Source: Corynebacterium coyleae (GTDB taxonomy: Bacteria; Actinomycetota; Actinomycetes; Mycobacteriales; Mycobacteriaceae). From it: a DNA stretch of 64,000 nt. Positions 51,453 through 60,509 of this stretch are shown here, in pieces; within the stretch, counting starts at the first letter, position 1, and every line of letters begins with the position of its first letter. The notes beneath the pieces are model-generated. The model saw nothing but the letters and a program-made list of their open reading frames with translations, was not told the origin of the DNA and searched no databases. The stretch covers positions 310,001 through 374,000 of the forward strand of contig NZ_CP047198.1 in the NCBI RefSeq assembly GCF_030408635.1, given 5' to 3'. The position numbers and the translations under genes are program-made.

Positions 51453-52294
51453 AGGCTATGGTTCAGCGCAGTCCGTACACACCTGGCGTGGTGGCCTCCA
51501 CCATTTATGGCAGAGACCAAGTTCTTAGGGAGGCGAAGCGCGAGCTTTTCTTTATGGCTCATGATCCTGGGCTGATGGGGCAGGTGAAGGTCTACGTGGG
51601 ACCCCGCGGCATAGGAAAGACCAGCTTGCTTCGAGCAGTTGAAGCAGAAGCTAAGGCTGAAGGCTTTGAAACCGCCTGGATTACAGCGGGGGACCGGCCA
51701 CTTTTCAATGCCCTTTTGGACAAAATCGGCGAGATTGCTCGCAGCTGGAAGGATGAGGCTGGAGAAAAGCTGCTCGGGCTGTTGTCGTCGCTGCGGGTTG
51801 AAGCGTTTGGTGTTTCGGTTGGAGGATCTCAACCAGTTGAAGGCCCGAGGCCAGATGCGTCGGGATATGGAGACCAAATGCAGCGCGCGCTTGTTGATGC
51901 AGCGGAAACGATCCGGGGCAGGGCTAGTGGAATGGTTGTTTGTATTGACGAGATTCAGTCGGCTGATGCAGATGGCCTGCGCTCGCTTGCGTACGCGTGG
52001 CAGCAGATGCAGGCAGAAAATGCTGAGCTCCCTCTCGCCATCTTTGCAGCTGGGCTCAGTCATAGTCAGGATGTGATTACCGATGCTGTGAGTTTTGCAG
52101 AGCGCTTTAGTTATGTGCATCTTGAATCTCTGGACCGAGAACACGCTGAGGAAGCATTAGTACAACCGGCGAAGAAGAAGGGCGTGAATTGGTCTCCGGC
52201 CACGCTCCAGGAAGCTGTCCGTTTAGCAGGCGGCTACCCGTGGGCTGTGTCAAATTTTGTGGACGGGTAAACCCGTTGTGTTTGGTTGTGGGGG

Positions 52295-53158
52295 TTAGGC
52301 TGCGGCGGCGTGTGTGTCGGCGCAGCGGGTTTTGAATTGGCGCATTGCTTCGGCGGGGATCAGCCCGGTGGTGGAGTGGATGCGGCGGCGGTTGTAGTAC
52401 GCCTCGATCCAGTGTCCGACTTCGTAGCGGGCGTCGAACTTCGACGCGAACTGCTTCTTTTCGTACAGCAGATGCAGCTTCAACGTGGAAAACATCGACT
52501 CCGCAACCGCGTTGTCCCAGCACACACCGACCGCGCCGGTGCTTAAACGCACATCGAGTTTCTTGGCTGTTTGCGCGAACTGCTTCGAGGTGTACTGCGA
52601 GCCGCGGTCGGAGTGAAACACCGCGTTGCCCGCGACGAAACCGGCCGCGTGCGCCATGGTCAGCGCGTCGACGACAAGTTGCGCACTCATCCGGTCTGCG
52701 ATCTGCCACCCGACAACCATCCGTGTGCTCAGATCGATCACGACGGCCAGATACATCCATCCCTGCGCGGTGCGCAGGTAGGTGATGTCGCCGCACAGAT
52801 AGGTTGTCGGCATCGCGGGGTAGAAACGGCGCCGAAGCAGATCAGCTCGTGCGCTCGCCTGCGGGTCTTGGATCGTGGTGCGTTTAAACGCGCGACGGTA
52901 CTTGGTGTGCAGCGTGTTGTCAGCCATGATCTTTCGCACCGCATACAGCGTGGTTGCAACGTTTTGGGCCTGAAGCTGCCGGTAGATAGTGCGCGCCCCG
53001 GCAAAACCGTTGTGCTCGTTGAAGATCTCGATAACCAGATCGGTAATCGCCGCGCGTTTCGCCCGCGGTGTGCCACCGGCCGGCGGAGTATCTCTACGCT
53101 TGCGCCAGGCGTAATAGCCGGAGCTGGATACTTCCAACACACGGCACATCATTGACAC
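52295..53158 (-). CDS. IS3-family transposase OrfB, copy 2
   Basis: Identical in sequence to the OrfB of copy 1: same DDE residues (YLCGDITYL, VFHSDRGSQY, NAVAESMFSTLK). The OrfAB fusion is expected by -1 slippage on the A7G run, here the complement of 53253-53260. With intact ends and target duplication this is the copy most likely to be active. Confidence 0.92.
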   Translation of the reverse strand: MSMMCRVLEVSSSGYYAWRKRRDTPPAGGTPRAKRAAITDLVIEIFNEHNGFAGARTIYRQLQAQNVATTLYAVRKIMADNTLHTKYRRAFKRTTIQDPQASARADLLRRRFYPAMPTTYLCGDITYLRTAQGWMYLAVVIDLSTRMVVGWQIADRMSAQLVVDALTMAHAAGFVAGNAVFHSDRGSQYTSKQFAQTAKKLDVRLSTGAVGVCWDNAVAESMFSTLKLHLLYEKKQFASKFDARYEVGHWIEAYYNRRRIHSTTGLIPAEAMRQFKTRCADTHAAAA

Positions 53159-53202
53159 TGGGTAGCGGGGGCAGGGGTTGCCTTCTTCGTGGAAGTGGGC
53201 AA

Positions 53203-53511
53203 TTACCGCGAAGAGGTCCTCGTGGTGTGCTCCGTGGCGAAGAAGGCGGCCGCTTTTTTTAAAAACTCGTTTTCACGCTCGAGCTCTTTGATCCGCTTTG
53301 CCATCTCTGCCGGGTCCTGCGACGCGGCATCAGCAGCGCGCATGTGGCTGCCGGAACCAGTGCCCAAGGTGCCTTCGGCTTTGGCCACCCAGCGTCCCAA
53401 CGACGAGGACGACACCCCGTACTCCTGGGCCACGGCACCACGAGTCTTGCCGAACATCAACACCTCATCAATGCACTGCTGACGAAACTGATCCGAATAC
53501 TTACGTGGCAT
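53203..53511 (-). CDS. IS3-family transposase OrfA, copy 2
   Basis: Identical to OrfA of copy 1: N-terminal helix-turn-helix, leucine zipper, slippery A7G near the end of the zipper. Expressed from the IS promoter in reverse to the interrupted ATPase gene. Confidence 0.92.
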   Translation of the reverse strand: MPRKYSDQFRQQCIDEVLMFGKTRGAVAQEYGVSSSSLGRWVAKAEGTLGTGSGSHMRAADAASQDPAEMAKRIKELERENEFLKKAAAFFATEHTTRTSSR

Positions 53512-53965
53512 GATTTAATCCTTCCAGATCGGTGGGTTTCACCGTCCACCGGAATCATGACACCCCACCGTATTTCATTCAGGTTGTAGGCGATCTGGTG
53601 TGGCAAGCGGCCGATTTTCCGGACCCTGGCACTTTTATTGACCTAGCAAACCTCAAACATGTAGCGGATCGATTCCAAGAAACTCAGTTGACCATGTTCC
53701 GCTCCCGGTGGCACAAAGCTACCGACGTGGAGAGGGAATTCATTAGCGCAATGGCTGAGGATCTAGAGCCACAGGTGAAGCGAGGCGATATCGCCGAGAG
53801 AATGGGCCGACCTACAACCGGAATCAGCATGGTCCGTAGATCTTTGCTTGACAAGGGATTAATCGAGGAAAGTGGTTTCGGCTACTTGAGGTTCACTGTT
53901 CCGGGGTTCGCCGAATTCGTGAGAAACGAGCGGGGCGGGCAGGAGCGTGAGGCTCGTGGTTGACA

Positions 53966-54011
53966 TTTTATACCTCTTTATAACTACCCCAACCTATAAA
54001 GAGGTATAAAG
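53966..54011 (+). repeat. 46-base palindromic direct repeat, copy 2
   Basis: Same palindrome as 51407-51452 with one loop change (ACTACCCCAACC) and a changed outermost base. It begins 3 bases after the ATPase stop and ends 5 bases before menC. Confidence 0.9.
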
Positions 54012-54016
54012 CACCC

Positions 54017-54979
54017 ATGACCCCATCCGTTGACGAGATCCTCGAGCGCGCCCACGTTGTCGCGCTGCCCATGGCTGTGAAGTTCCGCGGCATCACCACG
54101 CGTGAGGCCTTGCTTATCGACGGCCCCGCCGGCTGGGGCGAATTCTCCCCATTCATCGAATATGCACCCGAGGAGTCCGCCGCCTGGCTGCGCGCCGGGC
54201 TCGAGGCGGCGTTCACCGGCCTGCCGGAGGCGCACGGCACTGTGGAGGTCAACGGCACGATTCCCGCGGTCGAGGACGTCGAGCCTGTGCTCGCGCGCTA
54301 CCCGGGGGTTAACACGTTCAAGATCAAGGTCGCTGAGCCTTCGCAGTCGCTTGACGACGACATCCGGCGCGTCACCGCCGTCCGTCGCCTCCGCCCCGAC
54401 GCGCGTTTGCGTGTCGACGCCAACCGTGGCTGGACCGTCGACCAAGCCGTCGAAGCGGCGGAGAAGCTCGGCGAGTTGGAATACATCGAGCAGCCGTGCG
54501 CCACGGTGGAGGAGTTGGCGGAGGTGCGCCGTCGCGTCAGCACGCCGATTGCGGCGGACGAGTCGATCAGGCGTGCCGCCGACCCGTACCGCGTGGCTGA
54601 ACTGAACGCGGCGGACGTGGCGGTGTGCAAGGTCGCCCCGCTTGGGGGAGTGGCCAACCTGGTCACCATCGCGCGCGACCTGCACCTCGATGTCACTGTC
54701 GCTAGCGCCTTGGATACCGCTGTTGGGATGGATGCGGGGTTGATCGCGGCGAAGCTCACCGGTTCGCGTGCGGCGGGGCTGGCAACCCAGCGCCTGTTCG
54801 TGGAGGACGTTGCGGAGCCCCGCGTCATGGAAAACGGCGAACTTGCTATCACCCGCACTACCCCCGATCCGGAACGCCTCCACGGGCTTCGCGCCCCAGG
54901 TGAGCGCAGGGATTGGTGGTTCGCCAGGGTCCGTGCGTGCATGGCTGTGCTGGAGCAGGATCCCTCTTTCCGGGTGTAA
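54017..54979 (+). CDS. menC: o-Succinylbenzoate synthase
   Basis: 320 residues, enolase superfamily. KIKV (about residues 97-100) gives the first catalytic lysine; metal ligands are the aspartate in LRVDANRGWT, the glutamate in YIEQPC and the aspartate in IAADESIR; the second catalytic lysine is in VAVCKVAPLGG. It dehydrates SHCHC to o-succinylbenzoate. Its promoter must lie within or beyond the palindromic repeat that ends 5 bases before the ATG, so the insertion of the ATPase cassette may have altered its expression. Length is normal for actinobacteria. Confidence 0.94.
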   Translation: MTPSVDEILERAHVVALPMAVKFRGITTREALLIDGPAGWGEFSPFIEYAPEESAAWLRAGLEAAFTGLPEAHGTVEVNGTIPAVEDVEPVLARYPGVNTFKIKVAEPSQSLDDDIRRVTAVRRLRPDARLRVDANRGWTVDQAVEAAEKLGELEYIEQPCATVEELAEVRRRVSTPIAADESIRRAADPYRVAELNAADVAVCKVAPLGGVANLVTIARDLHLDVTVASALDTAVGMDAGLIAAKLTGSRAAGLATQRLFVEDVAEPRVMENGELAITRTTPDPERLHGLRAPGERRDWWFARVRACMAVLEQDPSFRV

Positions 54980-55041
54980 TTGTCCGATTTCTTATCGCAT
55001 TCGCGTGTGGGATCCGGGGGCAGTCGGCTAATCTTTCGCCC

Positions 55042-56622
55042 ATGTCGACTCCCGTGATGCACGAATCTGCCTCGCTTTCAGAAGGCGACCTGGCAAAAGC
55101 GCCCGAACCTGGCGAGTGGCGCCGCCAACTTATCGGCCTGATCACCGGTGTGGTGCTGGCTGTTTTGGTGTATTTCTTGTTCCCTGCCAACGCTGCTGAG
55201 ACGGTGTTGCAGTCCTCCGGTGCGAAGGAGGGGGTGGAGTACTCCGCGGATACCATGCGCATCGTTGCTGCCACCACTGTGTTGATGGGTGCGTGGTGGA
55301 TGACGGAGGCCATCCCGCTGGCCGCCACCGCCTTGGTGCCTATTGCGGTGTTCCCGATCGCAGGTGTGGCCCCGTTTAAGGAAGTGTCCTCGCCGTACGC
55401 TTCGGCGACGATCTTCCTGTTTATGGGTGGCTTCCTGATGGCGCTGGGTCTGCAGCGTTGGAACCTGCACCGTCGCCTGGCCCTGATGGTGGTCAAGATT
55501 GTCGGTACTTCGCCGAAGCGCATCATTTTGGGCTTCATGCTGGCCACCGGCTTTATGTCCATGTGGGTGTCTAACACTGCTACCGCTGTGGTCATGCTGC
55601 CGATTGGTACGTCGGTGCTCATGCTGACCGCGGACACGGTTGGTGGCATGAAGAACCAGAAGAAGTTCGCTACCGCGCTCATGCTTGCTATCGCGTACTC
55701 GGCTTCCATTGGCTCCCTGGCAACGCTGATCGGTACTCCGCCGAACGCGCTGCTGAAGGGCTACATGGAGGAGGCCCACGGCATCGTTATCGGTTTCGGT
55801 CAGTGGATGCTGGTCGGCCTGCCGGTCGCGGTTGTGTTCACCTTCATTGCCTGGTGGCTGCTGATCACGGTGTTCAAGCCGGAGGTAGACACCATCCCGG
55901 GCGGCAAGGAGCTGATCGACGATGAGCTGAAGAAGCTCGGTGCCTGGACCTTCCCGCAGGTTGCTGTGGGTGTGATCTTCCTCGTCGCCGCGCTTGCCTG
56001 GATTTTCATCCCGCTGGGCCGCAATCACTTTGGTTGGGATTTCCCGTACGACGACGCGATCGTCGGCATCATCGCCGGCATGCTCATGTTCATCATCCCG
56101 GGCACCTCTGACGGCAAGCGTCTGTTGGATTGGAAGACGGCGAATGAGATGCCGTGGGACGTGCTGATGCTCTTCGGTGGCGGCCTGTCCCTGTCGGCGA
56201 TGTTTACCGCAACCGGTCTGTCGCTGTGGATCGGTGAGAAGGCGAAGGGCCTGGCGAGCCTGCCGATGTTCCTGCTCATCTTCGCCATCGCCGCGCTGGT
56301 GCTGCTGCTGACGGAGCTGACCTCCAACACCGCAACGGCTGCGACCTTCCTGCCGATCATGGGTGGTGTGGCCGTTGGTATCGGCCTGACCGAGGCGACC
56401 GAGATGAACGTTCTGCTGCTGGCTATCCCTGTTGCGCTGTCTGCAACGTGTGCGTTCATGCTGCCGGTGGCAACTCCGCCGAACGCGATCGCTTACTCGT
56501 CCGGTTACGTCACCATGGGCGAGATGATCAAGGGTGGTGTGTGGCTCAACGCGATTGCGTTGGTGCTCATCTCCCTGGCTACGTACTTCATCGCAGTACC
56601 TGTGTTTGGGCTGGTGCTCTAG
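55042..56622 (+). CDS. Divalent anion:sodium symporter (DASS/SLC13 family)
   Basis: 526 residues with about 11 membrane segments from ATG 55042. The two diagnostic SNT motifs are present (MWVSNTATAVVMLP at about 175 and LTSNTATAATFLP at about 430), each followed by a proline-asparagine turn (IGTPPNALLKG, VATPPNAIAYSSG), as in VcINDY and mammalian NaDC. It carries sodium with succinate, malate, fumarate or a similar dicarboxylate. It follows menC by 62 bases and is closed by a terminator at 56645-56673. Codon use is strikingly regular and biased, as in a highly expressed core gene. Confidence 0.93.
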   Translation: MSTPVMHESASLSEGDLAKAPEPGEWRRQLIGLITGVVLAVLVYFLFPANAAETVLQSSGAKEGVEYSADTMRIVAATTVLMGAWWMTEAIPLAATALVPIAVFPIAGVAPFKEVSSPYASATIFLFMGGFLMALGLQRWNLHRRLALMVVKIVGTSPKRIILGFMLATGFMSMWVSNTATAVVMLPIGTSVLMLTADTVGGMKNQKKFATALMLAIAYSASIGSLATLIGTPPNALLKGYMEEAHGIVIGFGQWMLVGLPVAVVFTFIAWWLLITVFKPEVDTIPGGKELIDDELKKLGAWTFPQVAVGVIFLVAALAWIFIPLGRNHFGWDFPYDDAIVGIIAGMLMFIIPGTSDGKRLLDWKTANEMPWDVLMLFGGGLSLSAMFTATGLSLWIGEKAKGLASLPMFLLIFAIAALVLLLTELTSNTATAATFLPIMGGVAVGIGLTEATEMNVLLLAIPVALSATCAFMLPVATPPNAIAYSSGYVTMGEMIKGGVWLNAIALVLISLATYFIAVPVFGLVL

Positions 56623-56644
56623 GAGCATTCTGCTTATCGACGAC

Positions 56645-56673
56645 GCGCCCCGGCAGTTCTCCTGCCGGGGCGC
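56645..56673 (+). terminator. Terminator of the symporter gene
   Basis: GCGCCCCGGCAG-TTCTC-CTGCCGGGGCGC, 12 perfect pairs, followed by a weak T-rich stretch. A copy of the CTTATCGACGA word (56633-56643) lies just before it. Confidence 0.75.
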
Positions 56674-56686
56674 TAGTCTATTTGCC

Positions 56687-57214
56687 ATGGATAACGAGAC
56701 GAGACAGTACGGCCGTCCAGGCGACGAGCCGCAGCGCCCGCGCCCGAGGCAGTACTTCCCGGACCAGTCCGAACAACAGGCCCAGTACGACGATCAGTAC
56801 TACCAGCCGCAATACCAGCAGTACGAGCCCCCGTACGAGCCCCAGTATCAGGAGCCGTACCAGCCGGAGCCGCAGAAGGGCTCGAGTGCGGCGTCGATCG
56901 CGTTGGGTGTGTTCGCGGCGTTGGCGTTCATTGCAGCTGTGGTGCTGTTCTTCCTGTGGCAAGGGGCTGCCGCGGAGGCGAACAAGGAGCCGCTGACGGA
57001 GACGGTCACCCAGACGACCACCGAGACGGAAACCACAACGAGTACGACGACGAAGTTCCCGTCGATCTTCCGCGAGCGCGACGAGCCGACCGCCACGTTG
57101 CCGCCGGAGCAGCTGCCGGATGAGGAGGATATCCCGCGTGATGTTCGGGATAGTGCCCGCGATATTCTCGACCAGATCCGCGACGGCGCGGACCAGTTTC
57201 TCCAGGAGCAGTAG
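56687..57214 (+). CDS. Membrane protein with Tyr/Gln/Pro-rich N-terminus
   Basis: 175 residues. The first 65 are Gln/Tyr/Pro/Glu-rich and low in complexity (QYYQPQYQQYEPPYEPQYQE), then one membrane span (ALGVFAALAFIAAVVLFFLW), a Thr/Glu-rich extracellular linker and an acidic helical end (DVRDSARDILDQIRDGADQF). This is a corynebacterial envelope-protein plan of unknown function. It lies 4 bases before menD, so it may share a transcript and translation with it. Confidence 0.75.
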   Translation: MDNETRQYGRPGDEPQRPRPRQYFPDQSEQQAQYDDQYYQPQYQQYEPPYEPQYQEPYQPEPQKGSSAASIALGVFAALAFIAAVVLFFLWQGAAAEANKEPLTETVTQTTTETETTTSTTTKFPSIFRERDEPTATLPPEQLPDEEDIPRDVRDSARDILDQIRDGADQFLQEQ

Positions 57215-57218
57215 GTAG

Positions 57219-58856
57219 ATGGCAACGGCTATGGAATTGGCTACGGCGGTGGCGGGGGTCGTCGCAAAGCATTGCACTGATGTGGTGATGAGCCCGGGTT
57301 CGCGCAACTCGCCGCTGGCGTACGCGCTGCTCGCGCGACGCGACATCACGGTGCACATGCGTATCGACGAACGCTCCGCCGCCTTCACCGCCCTCGGCCT
57401 CGCACGCGTGCAGCGCCGACACGTTGGCGTGGTGATGACCTCGGGCACGGCGGTGGCGAACGCGTACCCGGCGATGATCGAGGCGCATATGTCGCACACG
57501 CCGCTTGCCGTGATCAGCGCCGACCGCCCGGAGCGCCTCGTGGGCACCGGTGCCAGCCAGACCATTTGGCAGCAGGGCATCTTCGGCCGCTACGCCGAGA
57601 CCCAACAGGTGGCGGACGAGGCGGCGGCGGAAGCGATCTCGTTCGACGCCGGCCAAGTACACATCAACGTTGCGCTGGACACCCCGCTCGTGCCGGACGC
57701 GCTGCTGGAGCCGGTTGGCGAGCCGCGCCGGGTCGGCCCGGGCGTCCTCGCACGCGGTGCGCTCGCAGGCTCGCGCACCGGGTTCGTCGACCATGGAGTC
57801 GTGGACATCGACCTGACCCGCGACACGCTGGTCATCGCCGGTGACGAGGCCTGGGAAGTACCCGGCCTGGAACACGTGCCCACCATCGCTGAGCCGACCG
57901 CGCCGACCCCGTTCCACCAGGTCCACCCGTTGGCTGCGCGGTTCTTCGCGCAGTCGGAGGTGGCCATCTCCCACGACGGGGGTGACTTCGCCGCGTCCAC
58001 CAAGCCGGAACAGGTCGTTGTGGTGGGGCACCCGACGCTGCACCGCGACGTCATGGCGCTGCTGGCGGATCCGGACATCACAGTCATTGGCCTGTCGCGC
58101 ACGGACACGTTTACTGGCCAGCCGGACCTGCACGGCTCGCGCGTCAACGCTACGGGCCAGCCGACGGACACCTGGATCAAGATCTGTGAGGCCGCTGGCG
58201 AGGTCGGCGCCGACACCGTGCGCCAAGCCCTCGCCGAGGAGCAGTTCGGCTTCACCGGCCTGCACGTCGCCGCTGCCGTGTGCGACACCCTCGCGGTGGG
58301 CGACACGATGGTGCTCGGCGCGTCGAACCCGGTGCGCGATGCCTCCTTTGTCGGCATGCCGTTCGACGGCGTGGACACCTACGCCGCCCGCGGTGCCGCG
58401 GGTATCGATGGCACCGTCTCCCAAGCCGTCGGCGTCGCCCTTGCCACCCAGGCGCTTCGTGCGGACGAGATCCGCGCACCCCGTACCGTCGCGCTCGTGG
58501 GGGACTTGACGTTCCTGCACGACATCAACGGCCTGCTCATCGGTCCCGACGAGCCGCGCCCCGGCAACCTGACCATCGTGGTGGCCAACGACGACGGCGG
58601 AGGCATCTTTGAAACCCTCGAGCCAGCAGCGGAGCCGGTGCGAGACGTCTTTGAGCGGGCGTTTGGGACGCCGCATGGGGTGGTCGTCGAGAAGCAAGCG
58701 CTCGCGTACGGGGCGAACTACCGCCGCGCCGAATCGCTTGCGGAACTGCACCAAGTGCTGCTTGAACTCGAGGCCGAGCCCGACGGCATCACCGTTGTGG
58801 AGGCCGTGACCACCCGCGAAACCCGCCGCGCACTCGCGCAGCGACTAGCCAAGTAA
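57219..58856 (+). CDS. menD: SEPHCHC synthase
   Basis: 545 residues, ThDP-dependent. [18 protein letters not shown] at residues 21-38 and the conserved glutamate in [13 protein letters not shown] (about 52) are MenD signatures; the C-terminal ThDP/Mg site is [17 protein letters not shown] (about 455-470). It joins isochorismate and 2-oxoglutarate with loss of CO2, the first committed step of menaquinone synthesis. The stop shares a base with the next start (TAATG), linking it to the DUF3592 gene. Confidence 0.95.
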   Translation: MATAMELATAVAGVVAKHCTDVVMSPGSRNSPLAYALLARRDITVHMRIDERSAAFTALGLARVQRRHVGVVMTSGTAVANAYPAMIEAHMSHTPLAVISADRPERLVGTGASQTIWQQGIFGRYAETQQVADEAAAEAISFDAGQVHINVALDTPLVPDALLEPVGEPRRVGPGVLARGALAGSRTGFVDHGVVDIDLTRDTLVIAGDEAWEVPGLEHVPTIAEPTAPTPFHQVHPLAARFFAQSEVAISHDGGDFAASTKPEQVVVVGHPTLHRDVMALLADPDITVIGLSRTDTFTGQPDLHGSRVNATGQPTDTWIKICEAAGEVGADTVRQALAEEQFGFTGLHVAAAVCDTLAVGDTMVLGASNPVRDASFVGMPFDGVDTYAARGAAGIDGTVSQAVGVALATQALRADEIRAPRTVALVGDLTFLHDINGLLIGPDEPRPGNLTIVVANDDGGGIFETLEPAAEPVRDVFERAFGTPHGVVVEKQALAYGANYRRAESLAELHQVLLELEAEPDGITVVEAVTTRETRRALAQRLAK

Positions 58857-59305
58857 TGCGCTGGCGCAGACGCGCACACCAAGCCGTCATGGCGCTCTAC
58901 GGATGCGCCGTGCTCGGCTGCGTTGCCATGGTCGCAGGGCCCGCGCTTCACGACGCCCAAATCCACGCCAACCCCGGCCGCGGCGTCGCCACCGTCACCG
59001 ACCAAACCCGGCTGCGCACCTACGTGGAGTACGAAACCGAAGACGGCCGGCTCGTCTCGCCGAGAGACGGGGTGCTCTACCCCTCAGGGCTCGGCCCCGG
59101 CCAGCAGGTGTGGGTGACCTACGCCAAGAACAACACCGACCTGGTCAAGGTGGAAGGCCGCGGGTGGGCGCTCTCGCTCATCCCCGCCCTGTCGGTGCTG
59201 GCCGTGGCGACGATTATCGCCGCCCTGGCCTGGCTCGCCGTAGGAAAAATTCACGTCCGGTTCAGCCGGAATTCGACCGAAGTTTCACGTCAACTGGGAG
59301 AGTAA
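58856..59305 (+). CDS. DUF3592 membrane protein
   Basis: 149 residues: an N-terminal span (ALYGCAVLGCVAMVAGPAL), an extracytoplasmic beta domain (VATVTDQTRLRTYVEYETED, then YPSGLGPGQQVWVTYAKNNT) and a C-terminal span (LSLIPALSVLAVATIIAALA). The plan and the 'P.gl.pGq.v.V.Y...np' phrase fit DUF3592. Coupled to menD by a 1-base overlap and followed 5 bases later by mgtA; the function is unknown but the order is conserved in corynebacteria as far as I know. Confidence 0.8.
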   Translation: MRWRRRAHQAVMALYGCAVLGCVAMVAGPALHDAQIHANPGRGVATVTDQTRLRTYVEYETEDGRLVSPRDGVLYPSGLGPGQQVWVTYAKNNTDLVKVEGRGWALSLIPALSVLAVATIIAALAWLAVGKIHVRFSRNSTEVSRQLGE

Positions 59306-59310
59306 ACAGC

Positions 59311-60504
59311 ATGCGAGTGGGAATCGTCGCCGAGTCCTTTCTGCCCAACGTCAACGGAGTGACCAACTCCGTCCTTCGCGTCCTTGAGCACCTCAAACGG
59401 GAGGGCCACGACGCGATCGTGATCGCGCCTGGCGCCCGCGAGTTCCAGGACGAAGTTCCTGACTACCTTGGCTTTGAGATCGTGCGGGTGCCCACCGTTA
59501 TGGTGCCGTTGATCGATTCGCTGCCCATCGGCGTTCCCACCACCACCGTCACAGCAGCACTGTCGCAGTTCAAGCCGGACATCATCCACCTGGCCAGCCC
59601 GTTCGTGCTTGGCGGAGCGGGGGCGTTCGCGGCCCGCCAACTCGGTGTGCCCGCGGTCGCGCTCTACCAGACGGACGTGGCCGGCTTTGCCACGAAGTAC
59701 CAACTGTCCACCCTGGCCACCATGGCGTGGGACTGGACCCGCACCGTGCACAACATGTGCGAAATGACGCTCGCGCCGTCGTCGGAAACGATCAAGGCGC
59801 TGGAGGAGCACAACATCAAAAATATCCGCCATTGGGGCCGTGGCGTGGATGCGGAACTGTTCCACCCGTCGAAGCGCTCCGACATCCTGCGCCGTTCGTG
59901 GGATCCGACCGGTACGAAGAAGATCGTCGGGTTCGTCGGCCGCCTCGCCGCGGAGAAGTCCGTTGACCGCCTCGCCCCGCTGGTTACGGACCCGTCCATC
60001 CAGTTGGTCATCGTCGGCGGCGGCCCGGAGCGCGAGGCGCTTGAAGAGGTTTTGCCCAACGCCGTGTTCACCGGCCCGCTTTCTGGCGAGGAGCTCGCCC
60101 GCGCGTATGCCTCGCTCGACCTGTTCGTGCATACCGGCGAGTTTGAAACCTTCTGCCAGGCCATCCAGGAAGCCCAAGCCTCGGGCGTGCCCACGATCGG
60201 CCCCCGCGCTGGCGGCCCCGTTGACCTTATCGAGCACGGCGTCAACGGTTTGCTGCTCGACGTGGCCACCTTCACCGAGGAGCTCCCCGACGCAGCGCGC
60301 TGGCTTCTCGACGACACCCGCCACCCCGAACTCACCACCACCGCCAGGGCGTCCGTGGCCGACAAGACTTGGGAGGCGCTTGGGCAGCAACTCCTTGGCT
60401 ACTACACCGAGGTGCTCGGCTCCTACGAGCGCAAGGTGATCCACCTGTTCGGCCGCGATGTTGCACTGCCGCGCTGGGTGCCGGTGAAGCGCAAAGTAGA
60501 CTGA
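59311..60504 (+). CDS. mgtA: GT4 alpha-mannosyltransferase (MgtA/PimB-like)
   Basis: 397 residues of the GT-B fold. N-terminal AESFLPNVNGVTNSVLRVLE, domain linker, donor site VGFVGRLAAEKSVDRLAPLV and the E-x7-E region HTGEFETFCQAIQEAQASGV. This matches the corynebacterial enzyme between menD and menG that mannosylates glucuronosyl-diacylglycerol (first called PimB) on the way to lipomannan-like glycolipid. The ATG at 59311 follows AACTGGGAGAG. The neighbouring men genes share the location rather than the pathway. Confidence 0.87.
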   Translation: MRVGIVAESFLPNVNGVTNSVLRVLEHLKREGHDAIVIAPGAREFQDEVPDYLGFEIVRVPTVMVPLIDSLPIGVPTTTVTAALSQFKPDIIHLASPFVLGGAGAFAARQLGVPAVALYQTDVAGFATKYQLSTLATMAWDWTRTVHNMCEMTLAPSSETIKALEEHNIKNIRHWGRGVDAELFHPSKRSDILRRSWDPTGTKKIVGFVGRLAAEKSVDRLAPLVTDPSIQLVIVGGGPEREALEEVLPNAVFTGPLSGEELARAYASLDLFVHTGEFETFCQAIQEAQASGVPTIGPRAGGPVDLIEHGVNGLLLDVATFTEELPDAARWLLDDTRHPELTTTARASVADKTWEALGQQLLGYYTEVLGSYERKVIHLFGRDVALPRWVPVKRKVD

Positions 60505-60509
60505 CGGGC

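Larger units (their letters stand above)
52241..53567 (-). mobile_element. IS3-family insertion sequence, copy 2 (1327 bp)
   Basis: Same length as copy 1 at 12022-13348, inverted; the encoded proteins are identical. It has a 3-base target duplication, CCG at 52238-52240 and 53568-53570, and lies within the ATPase gene. The intact duplication shows a simple, recent insertion. Confidence 0.95.
51458..53963 (+). pseudogene. AAA ATPase with C-terminal winged helix, interrupted by IS3 copy 2
   Basis: Joining 51458-52240 to 53571-53963 (one copy of the CCG target kept) gives a 391-residue protein with no frame break: ...VRLAGGYP-YFIQVVGD.... Motifs: YGRDQVLREAKREL at the front, Walker A VYVGPRGIGKTSLL (about residue 52), Walker B MVVCIDEIQSAD (about 165), the sensor region IFAAGLSHSQD, and a final winged helix (DIAERMGRPTTGISMVRRSL). 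This is an AAA_16/Orc1-type ATP-binding protein. The gene is bracketed by palindromic repeats that its HTH may bind. The IS inserted in reverse splits it, so it is now inactive. Confidence 0.85.

Noticed and set aside
55078-56688. A 536-residue open frame antisense to the anion symporter
   Set aside because: It arises from strong codon bias of the symporter gene; its composition (His/Arg/Gln/Asp-rich) is not protein-like and it has no ribosome-binding site.
57006-58754. A 582-residue open frame antisense to menD
   Set aside because: menD is unmistakable on the other strand. The antisense reading is Arg/Val/Asp-rich with no recognisable domain.
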